Of a stretch of 64,000 nt of DNA, positions 26,721 through 35,393 are shown piece after piece (positions within the stretch are counted from its first letter, which is position 1; every line of letters begins with the position of its first letter). The translations under genes and the position numbers were made by a program. The DNA lies in assembly GCF_014638275.1 (NCBI RefSeq), contig NZ_BMFJ01000001.1:1724338-1788337 (forward strand), in the 5' to 3' direction. This DNA is from Primorskyibacter flagellatus. GTDB taxonomy: Bacteria > Pseudomonadota > Alphaproteobacteria > Rhodobacterales > Rhodobacteraceae. The notes under the pieces are model-generated. The model was not told the origin of the DNA. It made no database searches and saw nothing but the letters and a program-made list of their open reading frames with translations.

Positions 26721-28088
26721 TCAGCCCTTGACTTCGCTGCCTTCGACAGTCTGCGCGCCCTTCAGCCCGATCGGCAGGCTATCGAGATAGGCGTTCGGGG
26801 CCTTACCGTCGTAGGGAATGCCGTCGATGATGTCGGCGGCCGGGGTCGGCGCCTTGTAGCCGTCGCTGTCCCAGGGGAAGTCGGCCTCATTCGCGTTGCC
26901 TTCCTCGACCAGAATCTTGGCGGCGGCGAGATAGATGTCCGGGCGGTAGACCTTCTTCGCGGTCTCGTCATACCAGGCGTCATCCTTCGCCTCGGCGATC
27001 TGGCCCCAGCGGCGCATCTGAGTCAGGTACCAGACGGCGTCCGAATAGAAGGGATAGGTCGCGTTGTGGCGGAAGAAGGTGTTGAAGTCGGGGATGTCCC
27101 GCTTGTCGCCCTTTTCGAATTCGAAGAAGCCGGTCATGGAGTTGGCGATCACCTCGGCATCCGCGCCGACATATTCGGGGCGCGACAGGATCTCGACCGC
27201 TTCCTGGCGGTTGGCGTTGTCGTTCTCGTCCAGCCAGATGGCGGCGCGGATCAGCGCCTTGGTCACGGCAAGGGTGGTGTTCGGGTATTCCTGCGCGAAT
27301 TCCGCGGTGATGCCGAAGACCTTTTCCGGGTTGTTCTTCCAGAGCTGGTAGTCGGTGATGACCGGAACGCCGATGCCCTTGAAGACCGCCTGCTGGTTCC
27401 AGGGCTCACCGACGCAGTAGCCATTGATCGTGCCGGCCTCGAGCGTGGCGGGCATCTGGGGCGGCGGCGTGACCGAAAGGAAGACATCGGCGTTGATCTG
27501 GCCGGTGACGTTTTCCGGGCTGTAGTAGCCGGGGTTCAGACCACCGGCAGCCAGCCAGTAGCGCAGTTCGTAGTTGTGGGTGGAGACCGGAAAAACCATG
27601 CCCATGTTGAAGGGCTTGCCCTCGGCCCGGAACTCCTCGACCACGGGGGCGAGGGCCGCGGCGGAGATCGGGTGCTGCGGACGGCCGTCGTCCATCTTGG
27701 CGACGTGGGGCAGCATCTTTTCCCAGACCTCGTTGGACACGGTGATGCCGTTGCCGTTCAGGTCCATGGAGAAAGGAGTGACGATATGCGCCTCAGTACC
27801 GTAGCCGATGGTGGCGGCGAGCGGCTGACCTGCGAGCATGTGCGCGCCGTCCAGTTTGCCGTCGATCACGCCGTCGAGCAGGACCTTCCAGTTGGCCTGA
27901 GCCTCCAGCGTGACGAAAAGACCTTCGTCGAGGAAGTAGCCGCGTTCGTAAGCCACGGCGAGCGGGGCCATGTCGGTCAGCTTGATGAAGCCGAAGGTCA
28001 GCTGGTCCTTCTCCAGCTCCAGCATCTCGGCATGGGCCGGGCTGACCAAGGCGGTGGTCAGGGCAAGGAAGGCAAAGGTCTGTTTCAT
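26721..28088 (-). CDS. nrtA: Nitrate ABC transporter substrate-binding protein NrtA
   Basis: Periplasmic nitrate-binding protein, 455 aa. The N-terminal Sec signal peptide [20 protein letters not shown] (1-20) is followed directly by the mature chain, with no lipobox. The CmpA/NrtA fold is recognised from [46 protein letters not shown] and the C-terminal Trp/Tyr-rich segment. ATG 28088 is chosen over the longer open frame to 28208 because the signal peptide starts there and AAAGGAGA lies ahead of it. It is first in the structural operon, behind a leader with a terminator that NasT should read through. Confidence 0.93.
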   Translation of the reverse strand: MKQTFAFLALTTALVSPAHAEMLELEKDQLTFGFIKLTDMAPLAVAYERGYFLDEGLFVTLEAQANWKVLLDGVIDGKLDGAHMLAGQPLAATIGYGTEAHIVTPFSMDLNGNGITVSNEVWEKMLPHVAKMDDGRPQHPISAAALAPVVEEFRAEGKPFNMGMVFPVSTHNYELRYWLAAGGLNPGYYSPENVTGQINADVFLSVTPPPQMPATLEAGTINGYCVGEPWNQQAVFKGIGVPVITDYQLWKNNPEKVFGITAEFAQEYPNTTLAVTKALIRAAIWLDENDNANRQEAVEILSRPEYVGADAEVIANSMTGFFEFEKGDKRDIPDFNTFFRHNATYPFYSDAVWYLTQMRRWGQIAEAKDDAWYDETAKKVYRPDIYLAAAKILVEEGNANEADFPWDSDGYKAPTPAADIIDGIPYDGKAPNAYLDSLPIGLKGAQTVEGSEVKG

Positions 28089-28137
28089 CGTTGGTCTCCT
28101 TTGGCCCGGCTGGAAGGGGTCGACCGGGCAAACACAG

Positions 28138-28187
28138 AAAAAGCCGCTGCACATGCCGCTGTGAGACAGCGGTGCGCGAGCGGCTTT
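28138..28187 (-). terminator. Intrinsic terminator/attenuator in the nrtA leader
   Basis: Read on the minus strand, AAAGCCGCT and AGCGGCTTTTT close an outer stem. An inner perfect stem CCGCTGT/ACAGCGG has loop CTC, and four further GCAC/GTGC pairs lie between. The T-run follows the stem directly. It stands about 50 bases upstream of the nrtA start and so would stop transcription before the operon unless antiterminated. Confidence 0.75.
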
Positions 28188-28226
28188 GCTCAGGGATTTC
28201 CCAGTCATCGGGAGAATTCGGTACGA

Positions 28227-28276
28227 TCTGCGCCATTGCAGAGCGATGCAGTGTTAATGCCCGCTGCCGGACACTG
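28227..28276 (-). promoter_or_regulatory. Candidate ANTAR-responsive leader RNA hairpins (NasT target)
   Basis: On the minus strand, a hairpin TCTGC-AATGGC-GCAGA (28227-28242) has the six-base loop with A1 and G4 that ANTAR proteins recognise. Just upstream, CAGTGT/ACACTG (28249-28276) closes a second stem, but its apical loop does not obviously fit A1/G4. The terminator follows 40 bases later. With nasT and nasS directly upstream, nitrate-controlled antitermination is the likely function. Confidence 0.65.
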
Positions 28277-28354
28277 AAGAAAGAAAAAATCCGGGTGATT
28301 TGCGTTTTTAGCCGCGCCGCAGCGTCCAAAGCCGGAAAGTTGCGCTAAATTTCA

Positions 28355-29530
28355 TCACTTCCGGGCGCTCGGGTCAAAAACCGTGCCGTCGAAGAACAGA
28401 TCGGGTTCCAAGATCAGCCGCCCCTGTTGCGAAGGGACGGCGGTCTGGTGGGGAATCGACCCCTCCAGCTTTTCCGAAGCACCAGGCAGTTCCGCTCCGG
28501 TGCCGCGCATGTGCTGGCGGTACAGGTCGCTGCGGAAGACGCCTCCGGCGGCCTGCTGCGCGTCCTGCGGATCCAGCCCATTGGTGCGGGCCATGCGGTC
28601 GGCGATCCACCGGGCCTGACTGCGCCAGGGGAAGTTGGCGGCGCCGCGATGGAATTCGACAAAACCCGGCGTCTCGCGCTGTTCGGCGCGGCCCGAGATG
28701 GTGAACCGCCCGCTGAGCGCCCGGTCGATCAGTTCGGCAGGCACGCCGAGCCAGGCGGGCCGGGCGAGGATCTCGGCCGCGGTGGTGCGGCTGTCGGGCT
28801 GGGCCAGCCAGCGCCCGGCGCGCCAGACCGCCTGCATCAGGCGGCGCAGCAGCAGCGGTTCGGTTTCCGCCCAGACCGTGCGCACGGCCAGCACCTTTTC
28901 GGGCGAGAAGGACCAGATCGCCTTGCCCGGCAGGATCAGCGCCCCGGCCCCGCGGTCCACGGCAACCGATCCCCAGGGTTCGCCTACGCTGAAGGCATCG
29001 ACGTCGCCCTCGGCCAGCGCCTCGGCCATCAGCGGCGGGGGGACGGTGCGGATGTCGATCCGGATGTCCTTCAGCGCGGTGCGGGAAAACCAGTAGCGCA
29101 GCAGTTCGGCGTGCATGGAAAAGGGGAACGGGGCGCCGAAGGTGATCCGGTCGCCCGCGACGGCGGCCAGCGCTGCGGCGGCGGCGACCGGATCGGCGAA
29201 GTCGAAGCCATAACCATGCGCCCGCAGGCGGGACTCAAGCTCTAACCCGACGCCGATGATATTGCCATTGACCGACAGGACGGAGACCGCGGACAGCCTG
29301 GTGGTCACACCGCCGAGGCCAAGGCCCATTGCGATCGGCACCGGGGACAGAAGGTGCGCCGCGTCGACACGTCCGAAGGCCAGCATGTCGCGGACAGAGG
29401 ACCAGGACGGCGCGGCGATCAGGTCGAGGTCCAGCCCCTCGGCCGCGGCGAACCCCATCTCCTGCGCGACGATCAGCGGGGCCGCGTCGACCAGCGGCAT
29501 GTAGGCGACCGGGAAAGAGACCAGCTTCAT
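28355..29530 (-). CDS. nasS: Nitrate sensor NasS (cytoplasmic NrtA-like protein)
   Basis: 391-residue relative of the periplasmic NrtA/CmpA binding proteins that lacks any signal peptide (it begins MKLVSFPVAYMPLVDAAPL), so it acts in the cytoplasm. Family motifs are GVGLELES-type, GAPFPFSMHAELLRYW, FSVGEPWGSVAV and NFPWRSQARWIADRM. In known systems NasS holds NasT inactive and releases it on binding nitrate or nitrite. It overlaps the nasT stop by four bases, which keeps the pair in fixed ratio. Confidence 0.9.
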   Translation of the reverse strand: MKLVSFPVAYMPLVDAAPLIVAQEMGFAAAEGLDLDLIAAPSWSSVRDMLAFGRVDAAHLLSPVPIAMGLGLGGVTTRLSAVSVLSVNGNIIGVGLELESRLRAHGYGFDFADPVAAAAALAAVAGDRITFGAPFPFSMHAELLRYWFSRTALKDIRIDIRTVPPPLMAEALAEGDVDAFSVGEPWGSVAVDRGAGALILPGKAIWSFSPEKVLAVRTVWAETEPLLLRRLMQAVWRAGRWLAQPDSRTTAAEILARPAWLGVPAELIDRALSGRFTISGRAEQRETPGFVEFHRGAANFPWRSQARWIADRMARTNGLDPQDAQQAAGGVFRSDLYRQHMRGTGAELPGASEKLEGSIPHQTAVPSQQGRLILEPDLFFDGTVFDPSARK

Positions 29531-30111
29531 CTGAGCAGCCCCGAGGCGGTGACCAGCGCCTCCGCCACCTCGGCGACGCGACGGCCCTGATCCATCGCGG
29601 TCTTGCGCAACAAGGCATAGGCGGCGTCTTCGTCGATGCCCTTGGCCTTCATCAGCAGACCCTTTGCGCGGTCGATGACCTTGCGTTCCTCAAGCGCGCG
29701 GCGGGTTTCGGCAAGTTCGGTCCGCATCTGGCGGAACATGCGGAAGCGGGCGATGGCCGTGTCGATCACCGGCTTGACGCGGTCGGGGTTCAGCCCGTTG
29801 ACGACATAGGCCGACACCCCGGCTTCCACCGCCGTCTGCGCCAGACCCTCGCTGTCGCCCGAGACGAACATGGCCACGGGTCGGTCGAGCGGGCCGGAGG
29901 CGAGGGTCAGTTCCTCGAGCATGTCGCGGGTCGGGTTGTCGATGTCGATCAGCACCACGTCGGGCGCGAAGGCGGCAATCTTGCGGGCAAGTCCGATCGG
30001 GCTGCCGATCACATGCACCTCGTGATCGCCGCTGTCCATCAGGGCGTTGACGATGCCGATGGCCCGGTCCCGGTCTTCCTCGACCACCACGATGGAGAGT
30101 TTTCCGCTCAT
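29527..30111 (-). CDS. nasT: Nitrate-responsive antiterminator NasT (ANTAR response regulator)
   Basis: 194 aa. A pseudo-receiver domain (about 5-120) with ADVVLIDIDNPT-type strand (APDVVLIDIDNPT) carries an Asp at the usual acceptor place. It is followed by an ANTAR RNA-binding domain (about 130-190: LEERKVIDRAKGLLM, DEDAAYALLRKTAMDQGRRVAEVA). Free NasT binds paired hexaloop hairpins in the leader of nitrate-assimilation operons and prevents termination. The matching leader lies upstream of nrtA at 28138-28276. Confidence 0.93.
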   Translation of the reverse strand: MSGKLSIVVVEEDRDRAIGIVNALMDSGDHEVHVIGSPIGLARKIAAFAPDVVLIDIDNPTRDMLEELTLASGPLDRPVAMFVSGDSEGLAQTAVEAGVSAYVVNGLNPDRVKPVIDTAIARFRMFRQMRTELAETRRALEERKVIDRAKGLLMKAKGIDEDAAYALLRKTAMDQGRRVAEVAEALVTASGLLR

Positions 30112-30231
30112 GTCTCAGCACTGCTCCATGTCGCGCGGCGGGGGACAAGCGGCGGATACATGGTGTCACGAAGATCGGCAAGCGGCCCGCGTGTCGCGCC
30201 CAAAATCTGTGCGCGGCGGTTGTCTTGGCGG

Positions 30232-31269
30232 CTATTGCCCCAGGATCGGGCCGCCCGAGACATGCCCGCCCGCGACATGGAACCGGTGCTGAGACCGTCC
30301 TGCGCGCTTTGCCGCGTAAAGCGCCGCGTCGGCGTCGGACAGCATCTGCTCCGCCGTTGGCGACTGATAATCGGTGGAGAGCGTGGTGCCGAGAGAGGCG
30401 GAGACGCGACAGGTTTCCCCCTGCCATGGCATCGGCTGACCAAGCCGGCGGATCATGCGCTGCGCGATATCCTCGATCCCCGGACGGTGGCAGAGATTGT
30501 GGAAGAGCAGCACGAATTCGTCGCCGCCGACGCGGGTGACGACATCTTCCGCCCGGGTTTCCTCCGTCATGATGCGGGCGGCCTGTTCCAGCACGTGATC
30601 GCCCGCCGCATGGCCAAGCGTGTCGTTCACCGCCTTGAAGAAGTCGAGGTCCAGGTGCATCAGCGCGAATTCCTGCCCGGATTCGATCATCCGCCGCAGC
30701 ATCTGGTCCAACGCCCGCCGGTTGCCCAGCCCGGTCAGCGTGTCCGTATAGGCCTGCTCCTCAGCCGCGACGCGGGCAAGGTCGAGCTGGTGTGTCAGCT
30801 TGCGCGATGCTTCCATCGCTGCGGACTTGGCTTCAACCAAGAAAAGCATTTCCATCGTCGGGTCGGTGGCGGCGAAATCGGTGTTGGTCAGGGAATAGTC
30901 GCGCAGCGCCTCAAGCAGGGAGAGGCCGAAGCCGAGGTTTACCAGCGCCCCGCCCTGCCCGTGCGGCACCAGCACGCCCAGGAGGTCCGTATGGGGCGGA
31001 TCGCGGAACCGCAGGCGCATCCGCGCGCGATCCCCCGTCGCGGCGCGCAGGTCCTGTATTCCGTGTATGTTGCGCGGATGAACCATGCGGAACAGATCCA
31101 GGAAACCGAGCCCAGGCATGGGCCTGTGCGGGCGCAGTTTCTGCAGCGTCGGACCGGCGTGGGTGATACGGCCCTGATCGTCGAGCAGCAGGTGCATCGG
31201 ACAGATCGCGTCCAGGCCCGGGGGAAAGTCCGGTGCTGCCGTGACGCCGTCGGTCGCACCCCCGGTCAT
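30232..31269 (-). CDS. Diguanylate cyclase with HNOBA domain (H-NOX partner)
   Basis: 345 aa. Residues about 15-165 match the H-NOX-associated (HNOBA, PAS-like) domain, with the FRMVHPRNI segment and the amphipathic SLLEALRDYSLTNTDFAATDPTMEML helix. A coiled-coil linker rich in A/E/L follows (about 145-175). The GGDEF domain (about 180-335) has DTLTGLGNR, the active motif RVGGDEF and an inhibitory I-site RAED five residues ahead, so it should make c-di-GMP with product feedback. ATG 31269 overlaps the H-NOX stop (ATGA), which shows the pair works together. The frame open to 31473 is a shadow of the H-NOX gene. Confidence 0.88.
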   Translation of the reverse strand: MTGGATDGVTAAPDFPPGLDAICPMHLLLDDQGRITHAGPTLQKLRPHRPMPGLGFLDLFRMVHPRNIHGIQDLRAATGDRARMRLRFRDPPHTDLLGVLVPHGQGGALVNLGFGLSLLEALRDYSLTNTDFAATDPTMEMLFLVEAKSAAMEASRKLTHQLDLARVAAEEQAYTDTLTGLGNRRALDQMLRRMIESGQEFALMHLDLDFFKAVNDTLGHAAGDHVLEQAARIMTEETRAEDVVTRVGGDEFVLLFHNLCHRPGIEDIAQRMIRRLGQPMPWQGETCRVSASLGTTLSTDYQSPTAEQMLSDADAALYAAKRAGRSQHRFHVAGGHVSGGPILGQ

Positions 31270-31859
31270 TCCACCGCCGCGCCGAGGTCGAAGACGCGGC
31301 CGGAGGCATAGGCTGCCTCTACCATGGTGATCCCGATCTCCTCCGCCCGCTTGCGGGTGCCGTGGTGGTCCAGCATGACCAGCGCACCGTAATCGTCCGC
31401 CATCGCGCGCAGGATGCCGACCATCACATGCCCGAACCCCGCCGGACCGCCGGAGACGCGCAGGACGTAGCATCCGTCCGCCACCGCCCGCAGGTCGAGG
31501 CGGGGCAGGATCAGGTCGGATACAGCAAGCCTTGCACGGCCCGGCAGATCCTCGAGCGACAGAAGAAAGTCCTCGTAGCTGATGCCGGCAAAGCGCAGCA
31601 GGCGGCGCAGGGCTTCGACGTTCGGGTCGGAGACAAGGTAGGTCCCGATGTCTTCGAGGATCACTGCGAGCGGCTTGCCCAGTTCGGCGCTGATCGCCGT
31701 TAGCAGCGCGTCGGCCAGCGCATCGTCATAGTTCAGCATCGCCTCGAAATCGGAAACACCCTGGCGGCTGCGCGCGATGACAGAGGCCCAGGCCCGCGGG
31801 CCGTAGGTGTCGCGCATGAAGCATTGTACTGCCCTGAGCATCAGCCCGTGTGTTGCCAC
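31266..31859 (-). CDS. H-NOX (haem NO-binding) domain protein, apparently lacking the haem-ligating His
   Basis: 197 aa from GTG 31859, where the H-NOX N-terminus THGLMLRAVQCFMRDTYG begins. The fold is recognised from EDIGTYLVSDPN, LRRLLRFAG and GHVMVGILRAMADDYG. In H-NOX proteins the helix after this carries the proximal His, followed by a Y-x-S-x-R motif that grips the haem propionates. Here the matching stretch reads SLEDLPGRARLA, with Pro at about residue 106, and the second motif reads VLRVSGG, without Tyr and Arg. Haem binding is therefore doubtful. It is coupled to a GGDEF protein. A start at ATG 31841 is possible. Confidence 0.8.
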   Translation of the reverse strand: MATHGLMLRAVQCFMRDTYGPRAWASVIARSRQGVSDFEAMLNYDDALADALLTAISAELGKPLAVILEDIGTYLVSDPNVEALRRLLRFAGISYEDFLLSLEDLPGRARLAVSDLILPRLDLRAVADGCYVLRVSGGPAGFGHVMVGILRAMADDYGALVMLDHHGTRKRAEEIGITMVEAAYASGRVFDLGAAVE

Positions 31860-31970
31860 CTGCCCCGTTCCCCGGCCCTGCGTTGCGTTGCCGGTCCGTC
31901 CCGGCCGCTCCACTATGACTCAGGGGCCTTAACAAGGGCCGAAGATCGGGAGGAAAGGCGTACTACGGTA

Positions 31971-33531
31971 TCAGAAATCGGTCGGGGCCCCGCCCTCGGC
32001 CCGGCGGCGTTCGACGAATTCCGTCAGTTCGGCCCGGATGTCCGGGTCCATCGGAGGTTCCTCGTAATCCTCGAGGATACGCTTGTAGAGCAGATGCGCG
32101 CGCTCCGCCGTCCAGACCCCGCCCTGCGCCTGCCAGCCTTCGAAGTTCTTCCAGTCCGAGAGGGAGGGCTGCCAGAACGCGGTTTCGTAGCGGTCCTGCG
32201 TATGCTGGATGCCGAAGAAGTGGCCGTTGTGGCGCACCTCATCCATCGCCTCGTAGGCAAGGTCGCCGGGGTCGGTGCGCCAGAGCACGGGTTCGAAATA
32301 ACGCAGGATCTGCGACAGGACCTCGCAGTCCATCACGAATTTCTCGGGGGATGCGATCAGTCCGCCCTCAAGCCATCCGGCGGCGTGGTAGATGATGTGA
32401 CTGCCCGACTGCACCCCGGCCCAGAGGCTGTTTGAAGTCTCCCACATCGCCTGACCGTCCGGCACGTTGGCGGCGCAGGCCCCGGAAGAGCGCATCGGCA
32501 GCTTGTAGTAGCGGCACATCTGCCCGGTGATCTGGGTCGCGCGCATGTATTCCGGCGTGCCGAAGGCGGGGGCGCCGGTCTTCATGTCGACGTTGGAGGT
32601 GAAGGTGCCGAAGGCGCAGGGCACGCCGGGATTGATGTACTGCGCCAGCGCGATGGCCGACAGGCCCTCTGCCAGCGACTGCGCGACCGCACCAACCATG
32701 GTGACGGGTGCCATCGCACCCGCCAAGGTGAAGGGCGACACCAGCAGCCCCTGCCCCCGCCGCGCCATGCGCATCCAGCCGTCCAGCATCGGCCAGTCGT
32801 GTTTCAGCGGAGAGGTGGAGTTGATGTTGGTGAACATCCGCGGGGTTGCGTCGAATTCCTCGTGGCTGATCCCGGCGGCGATGCGCACCATCTCCATCCC
32901 GTCCTCGATCCGTTCGGGGCCGAGCGAATAGGCATGCGGGGCCTTGTCGGTCAGTGTCAGCTTGTCGAACAGCGCGTCGAGGTGCCGGGTCGAGGGGTGC
33001 AGGTCCACGGGTTCGACGGAATAGCCGCCGATGAAGTGGATACAGTTGTAGTACTGGGACAGCCGCAGGAAGTTCGCGTAATACTGGCGGGTGCCCGGGA
33101 TCTTCCGGTCGATCTCCATGTCCCAGTAGTTCGGCGGAGAAGAGACGTTGCCGAAGAGGATATGGTTACCGCCCACGGTGATCTTGCGGTCGGGGTTGCG
33201 GGGGGTGATCGTCCACTGCTCGGGCGCGTGGGACAGCATCTCCATGACAAAGTCGCGGCCCATGTAGACGATCTCTCCGTCCACGCGGCAACCGGCGTGT
33301 TTGAGGATCGCGACGGCCTCGGGGTTGAGGAAGGCGACGCCGATCTCCTCCAGCACGCGCATGGCGGTGTCATGGATCGCCTCCACCCCCTTCCATCGGC
33401 ATGGGTTCAGTCGGGCGGTCGGGGTTCACCGGCACGCACCAGGGCGCCTGGTTGATGACCGCCGGACCACGCCGTTTCGCATGGCCCGCCCGGCCGCCAC
33501 CGCGTTTGCGCTTCATCAGATCGGTCGTCAT
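31971..33531 (-). pseudogene. Trimethylamine methyltransferase (MttB) family protein, frameshifted near the N-terminus
   Basis: Corrinoid-dependent methyltransferase family, non-pyrrolysine type: the body (GTG 33386 to 31971, 471 aa) has no in-frame amber codon. The missing N-terminus is present in another frame, starting at ATG 33531 (MTTDLMKRKRGGGRAGHAKR) and running to EPMPMEG. Between them is a run of five G (33386-33390 on the opposite strand as C). Removing one G joins the parts into EGVEAIHDTAMRVLEEIGV, a normal family sequence of 519 aa. Either a real single-base insertion or a sequencing error is possible. No corrinoid protein gene is adjacent; substrates in this family include trimethylamine-like quaternary amines and glycine betaine. 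Confidence 0.75.
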
Positions 33532-33628
33532 GTCCGGGCCCTCCGTCCGGCCCAGAAAAGGACGCAGGCGGCGCATCGGCTGGTCCGTTCACGACAGATG
33601 CCGTCGCAAACGGGCCAGCGGGCGAAAT

Positions 33629-34339
33629 TTACCCGCGCAGTGAGGTCACGGCCTCCGGCAGCCAGTCCGGCAGGTGGCCGATATGCGGCAGCACGACGTC
33701 GGCATGGGGGGCAAGTTCCGCCGTCCTGGCGGGCCCGGACAGGACCGCAACCGTTACCATACCTGCCGCGCGCCCCGCGATCAGGTCATGGGTGCTGTCG
33801 CCGATCATGGCCACGCGCGCGGGCTCGATCCCCTCGGCCTCCGCAAAGGCGAGCAGAGGCGCTGGCGACGGTTTGGCGCCGTGGCCGCTGTCGAAGCCGG
33901 CGACAAAGGTGAAGCGGTCCAGAACGCCGGCCTTTTCGAGGTGCTGGCGGGCGACCGACTCGGCATCGTTGGTCATCACGCCAAGGCGCAGACCCCGGCC
34001 CGCGAGCGTATCGAGCAGCGGGACAAGGGGCACAGGCGGCTGCAGCGGCGCGCGGGCGGCACGGGTGGCGAGCAGCGTTTCCAGGTCATCGACGGGAATA
34101 TGCGGCAGGGCGCGGGCGAAACATATGGCGGCCTCCCGGTTGGTGCCGGCGATAATCGGGCTGGTCGGTCGGAAAGCCCCGGCGAAAAGGTCGAAATGGA
34201 CGGCCTCCGCGATGCGTTCCGCCAGTTCCGGGTCGCCTTCGGACAGGTCGCGGATCAACGCCCCGGCCCAGGCGTTCCACGTCGCGCCGAAGTCGAACAG
34301 CGTGCCGTCCTTGTCGAAGAGTAGCCCCTGCAGTTCCAT
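33629..34339 (-). CDS. HAD-superfamily hydrolase, phosphoglycolate phosphatase-like
   Basis: 236-aa haloacid-dehalogenase phosphatase. Motif I FDKDGTLFD holds the nucleophile and acid Asp, motif II is GVMTNDA, and motif III/IV are a Lys in GAKPSPAPL and MIGDSTHDL. A helical cap lies between about 20 and 90. It resembles Gph-type subfamily IA enzymes, but the substrate is not predictable. It lies 97 bases upstream of the MttB-family gene in the same direction and is divergent from the MarR regulator. Confidence 0.85.
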   Translation of the reverse strand: MELQGLLFDKDGTLFDFGATWNAWAGALIRDLSEGDPELAERIAEAVHFDLFAGAFRPTSPIIAGTNREAAICFARALPHIPVDDLETLLATRAARAPLQPPVPLVPLLDTLAGRGLRLGVMTNDAESVARQHLEKAGVLDRFTFVAGFDSGHGAKPSPAPLLAFAEAEGIEPARVAMIGDSTHDLIAGRAAGMVTVAVLSGPARTAELAPHADVVLPHIGHLPDWLPEAVTSLRG

Positions 34340-34491
34340 CCGCCCCCGCCCCCGCCTTCACCATATCCCGGCCTGCCATCGCCTGCCGAATGCGCGCCTT
34401 CGATACTGGCAAACGCCCCGCTGCGTTCGGCCGCACCATCGCGGCCCGCCGCCCGCTTGACAAGGGCGTCGGGCTGCGGCCCTGTCGGCGC

Positions 34492-34974
34492 ATGACCGAC
34501 ACGCCTTCCTCTCCTGCCTCTTCCCCATCCACACCCTATCGCCTGCACGAATCGCTTGGCTACAACCTCACCCTTGCCGCCCGGCGGCAGGAGCGGCGGC
34601 TGGACGAGAAACTGCGGCTGATCGGGCTGACCCGCACCACATGGTGTATCCTTCTGGCCGTCGGCAACGAGGGGATGACCCAGCCCTCGGACATCGCGGC
34701 CTTTGTCGGGATCGACCGCACGGCGACCTCGCGGGCGCTGCGCAGCATGGAATCGGACGGCCTGCTGGCGCGCCATTCGGGAACGGAGGACCGGCGCACC
34801 CGGCAGATCGTGCTGACCGAAAAGGGCGAAAGGGTGCTGCTGAAGGGCACGCCTTTCGCGCGTGAGAACGGGCGGCTGCTGCGGGAACTTCTGACGCAGG
34901 AGGAACAGGCGGAACTGACCCGTCTGCTCGCCGTGCTGATCGAAGGCACCCCGGCCGAGCTTCAGTCGATCTGA
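34492..34974 (+). CDS. MarR family transcriptional regulator
   Basis: 160-residue winged-helix regulator. The recognition segment GMTQPSDIAAFVGIDRTATSRALRSME is followed by the wing SGTEDRRTRQIVLTEKGE, the hallmark of MarR proteins. Helices at both ends form the dimer interface. ATG 34492 is used because homology begins about 20 residues later and the upstream open frame is a shadow. It is divergent from the HAD phosphatase (152-base gap), which is a likely target together with the MttB-family gene. Confidence 0.88.
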   Translation: MTDTPSSPASSPSTPYRLHESLGYNLTLAARRQERRLDEKLRLIGLTRTTWCILLAVGNEGMTQPSDIAAFVGIDRTATSRALRSMESDGLLARHSGTEDRRTRQIVLTEKGERVLLKGTPFARENGRLLRELLTQEEQAELTRLLAVLIEGTPAELQSI

Positions 34975-35253
34975 TCAGGTCCAGTGCACCTGCTGGCCGC
35001 CGGGCAGCGCGGCACGGGCCAGCATTGGCTGATCATAGGCCAGACCGTTCGCATCGCAGCAGGCCACGACCCAGGCATCGTCGTTCAGGATGAAATCGAG
35101 CACGGAGGCCAGCAGGTCGGGTTCTGCCGCGCGGGTCCTGAGGTCCTGTTCGGACAGGCCGCTCGCGCCCATGAAGACGCCGCGCAGATCGTCATTCGCC
35201 ACCAGCCAGGTCAGGCAGGTCAGCGCCACGGTTTCGGCTGTCTGCGGAGTCAT
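34975..35253 (-). CDS. DUF3572 family protein
   Basis: 92-aa protein matching the small alphaproteobacterial DUF3572 family (TAETVALTCLTWLVANDD, LASVLDFILNDDAWVVACCDA). It is probably all-helical and cytoplasmic, without signal peptide or membrane segment. ATG 35253 with the preceding GAAAGGACCCGAG is the natural start; the frame runs on to 35316 but homology does not. It is divergent from the PleD-like gene, an arrangement seen in related genomes. Function unknown. Confidence 0.8.
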   Translation of the reverse strand: MTPQTAETVALTCLTWLVANDDLRGVFMGASGLSEQDLRTRAAEPDLLASVLDFILNDDAWVVACCDANGLAYDQPMLARAALPGGQQVHWT

Positions 35254-35393
35254 CTCGGGTCCTTTCCGTCCTGCCCGGACCGGGAGTGGTGGGAAACCGC
35301 CGATGCGGGAGGCCACGACGCTCCGGGAAACACTTTGTTAACCACTTTGGCGAAAACTCTCCGGCAGGCAAGCGACCGGAGGACCCGAGGGGT

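Noticed and set aside
28249..28276. Second canonical ANTAR hexaloop hairpin
   Set aside because: The stem CAGTGT/ACACTG is real, but the apical part folds to a loop GGCAGC or GCAG without A1/G4; it is kept only as a candidate.
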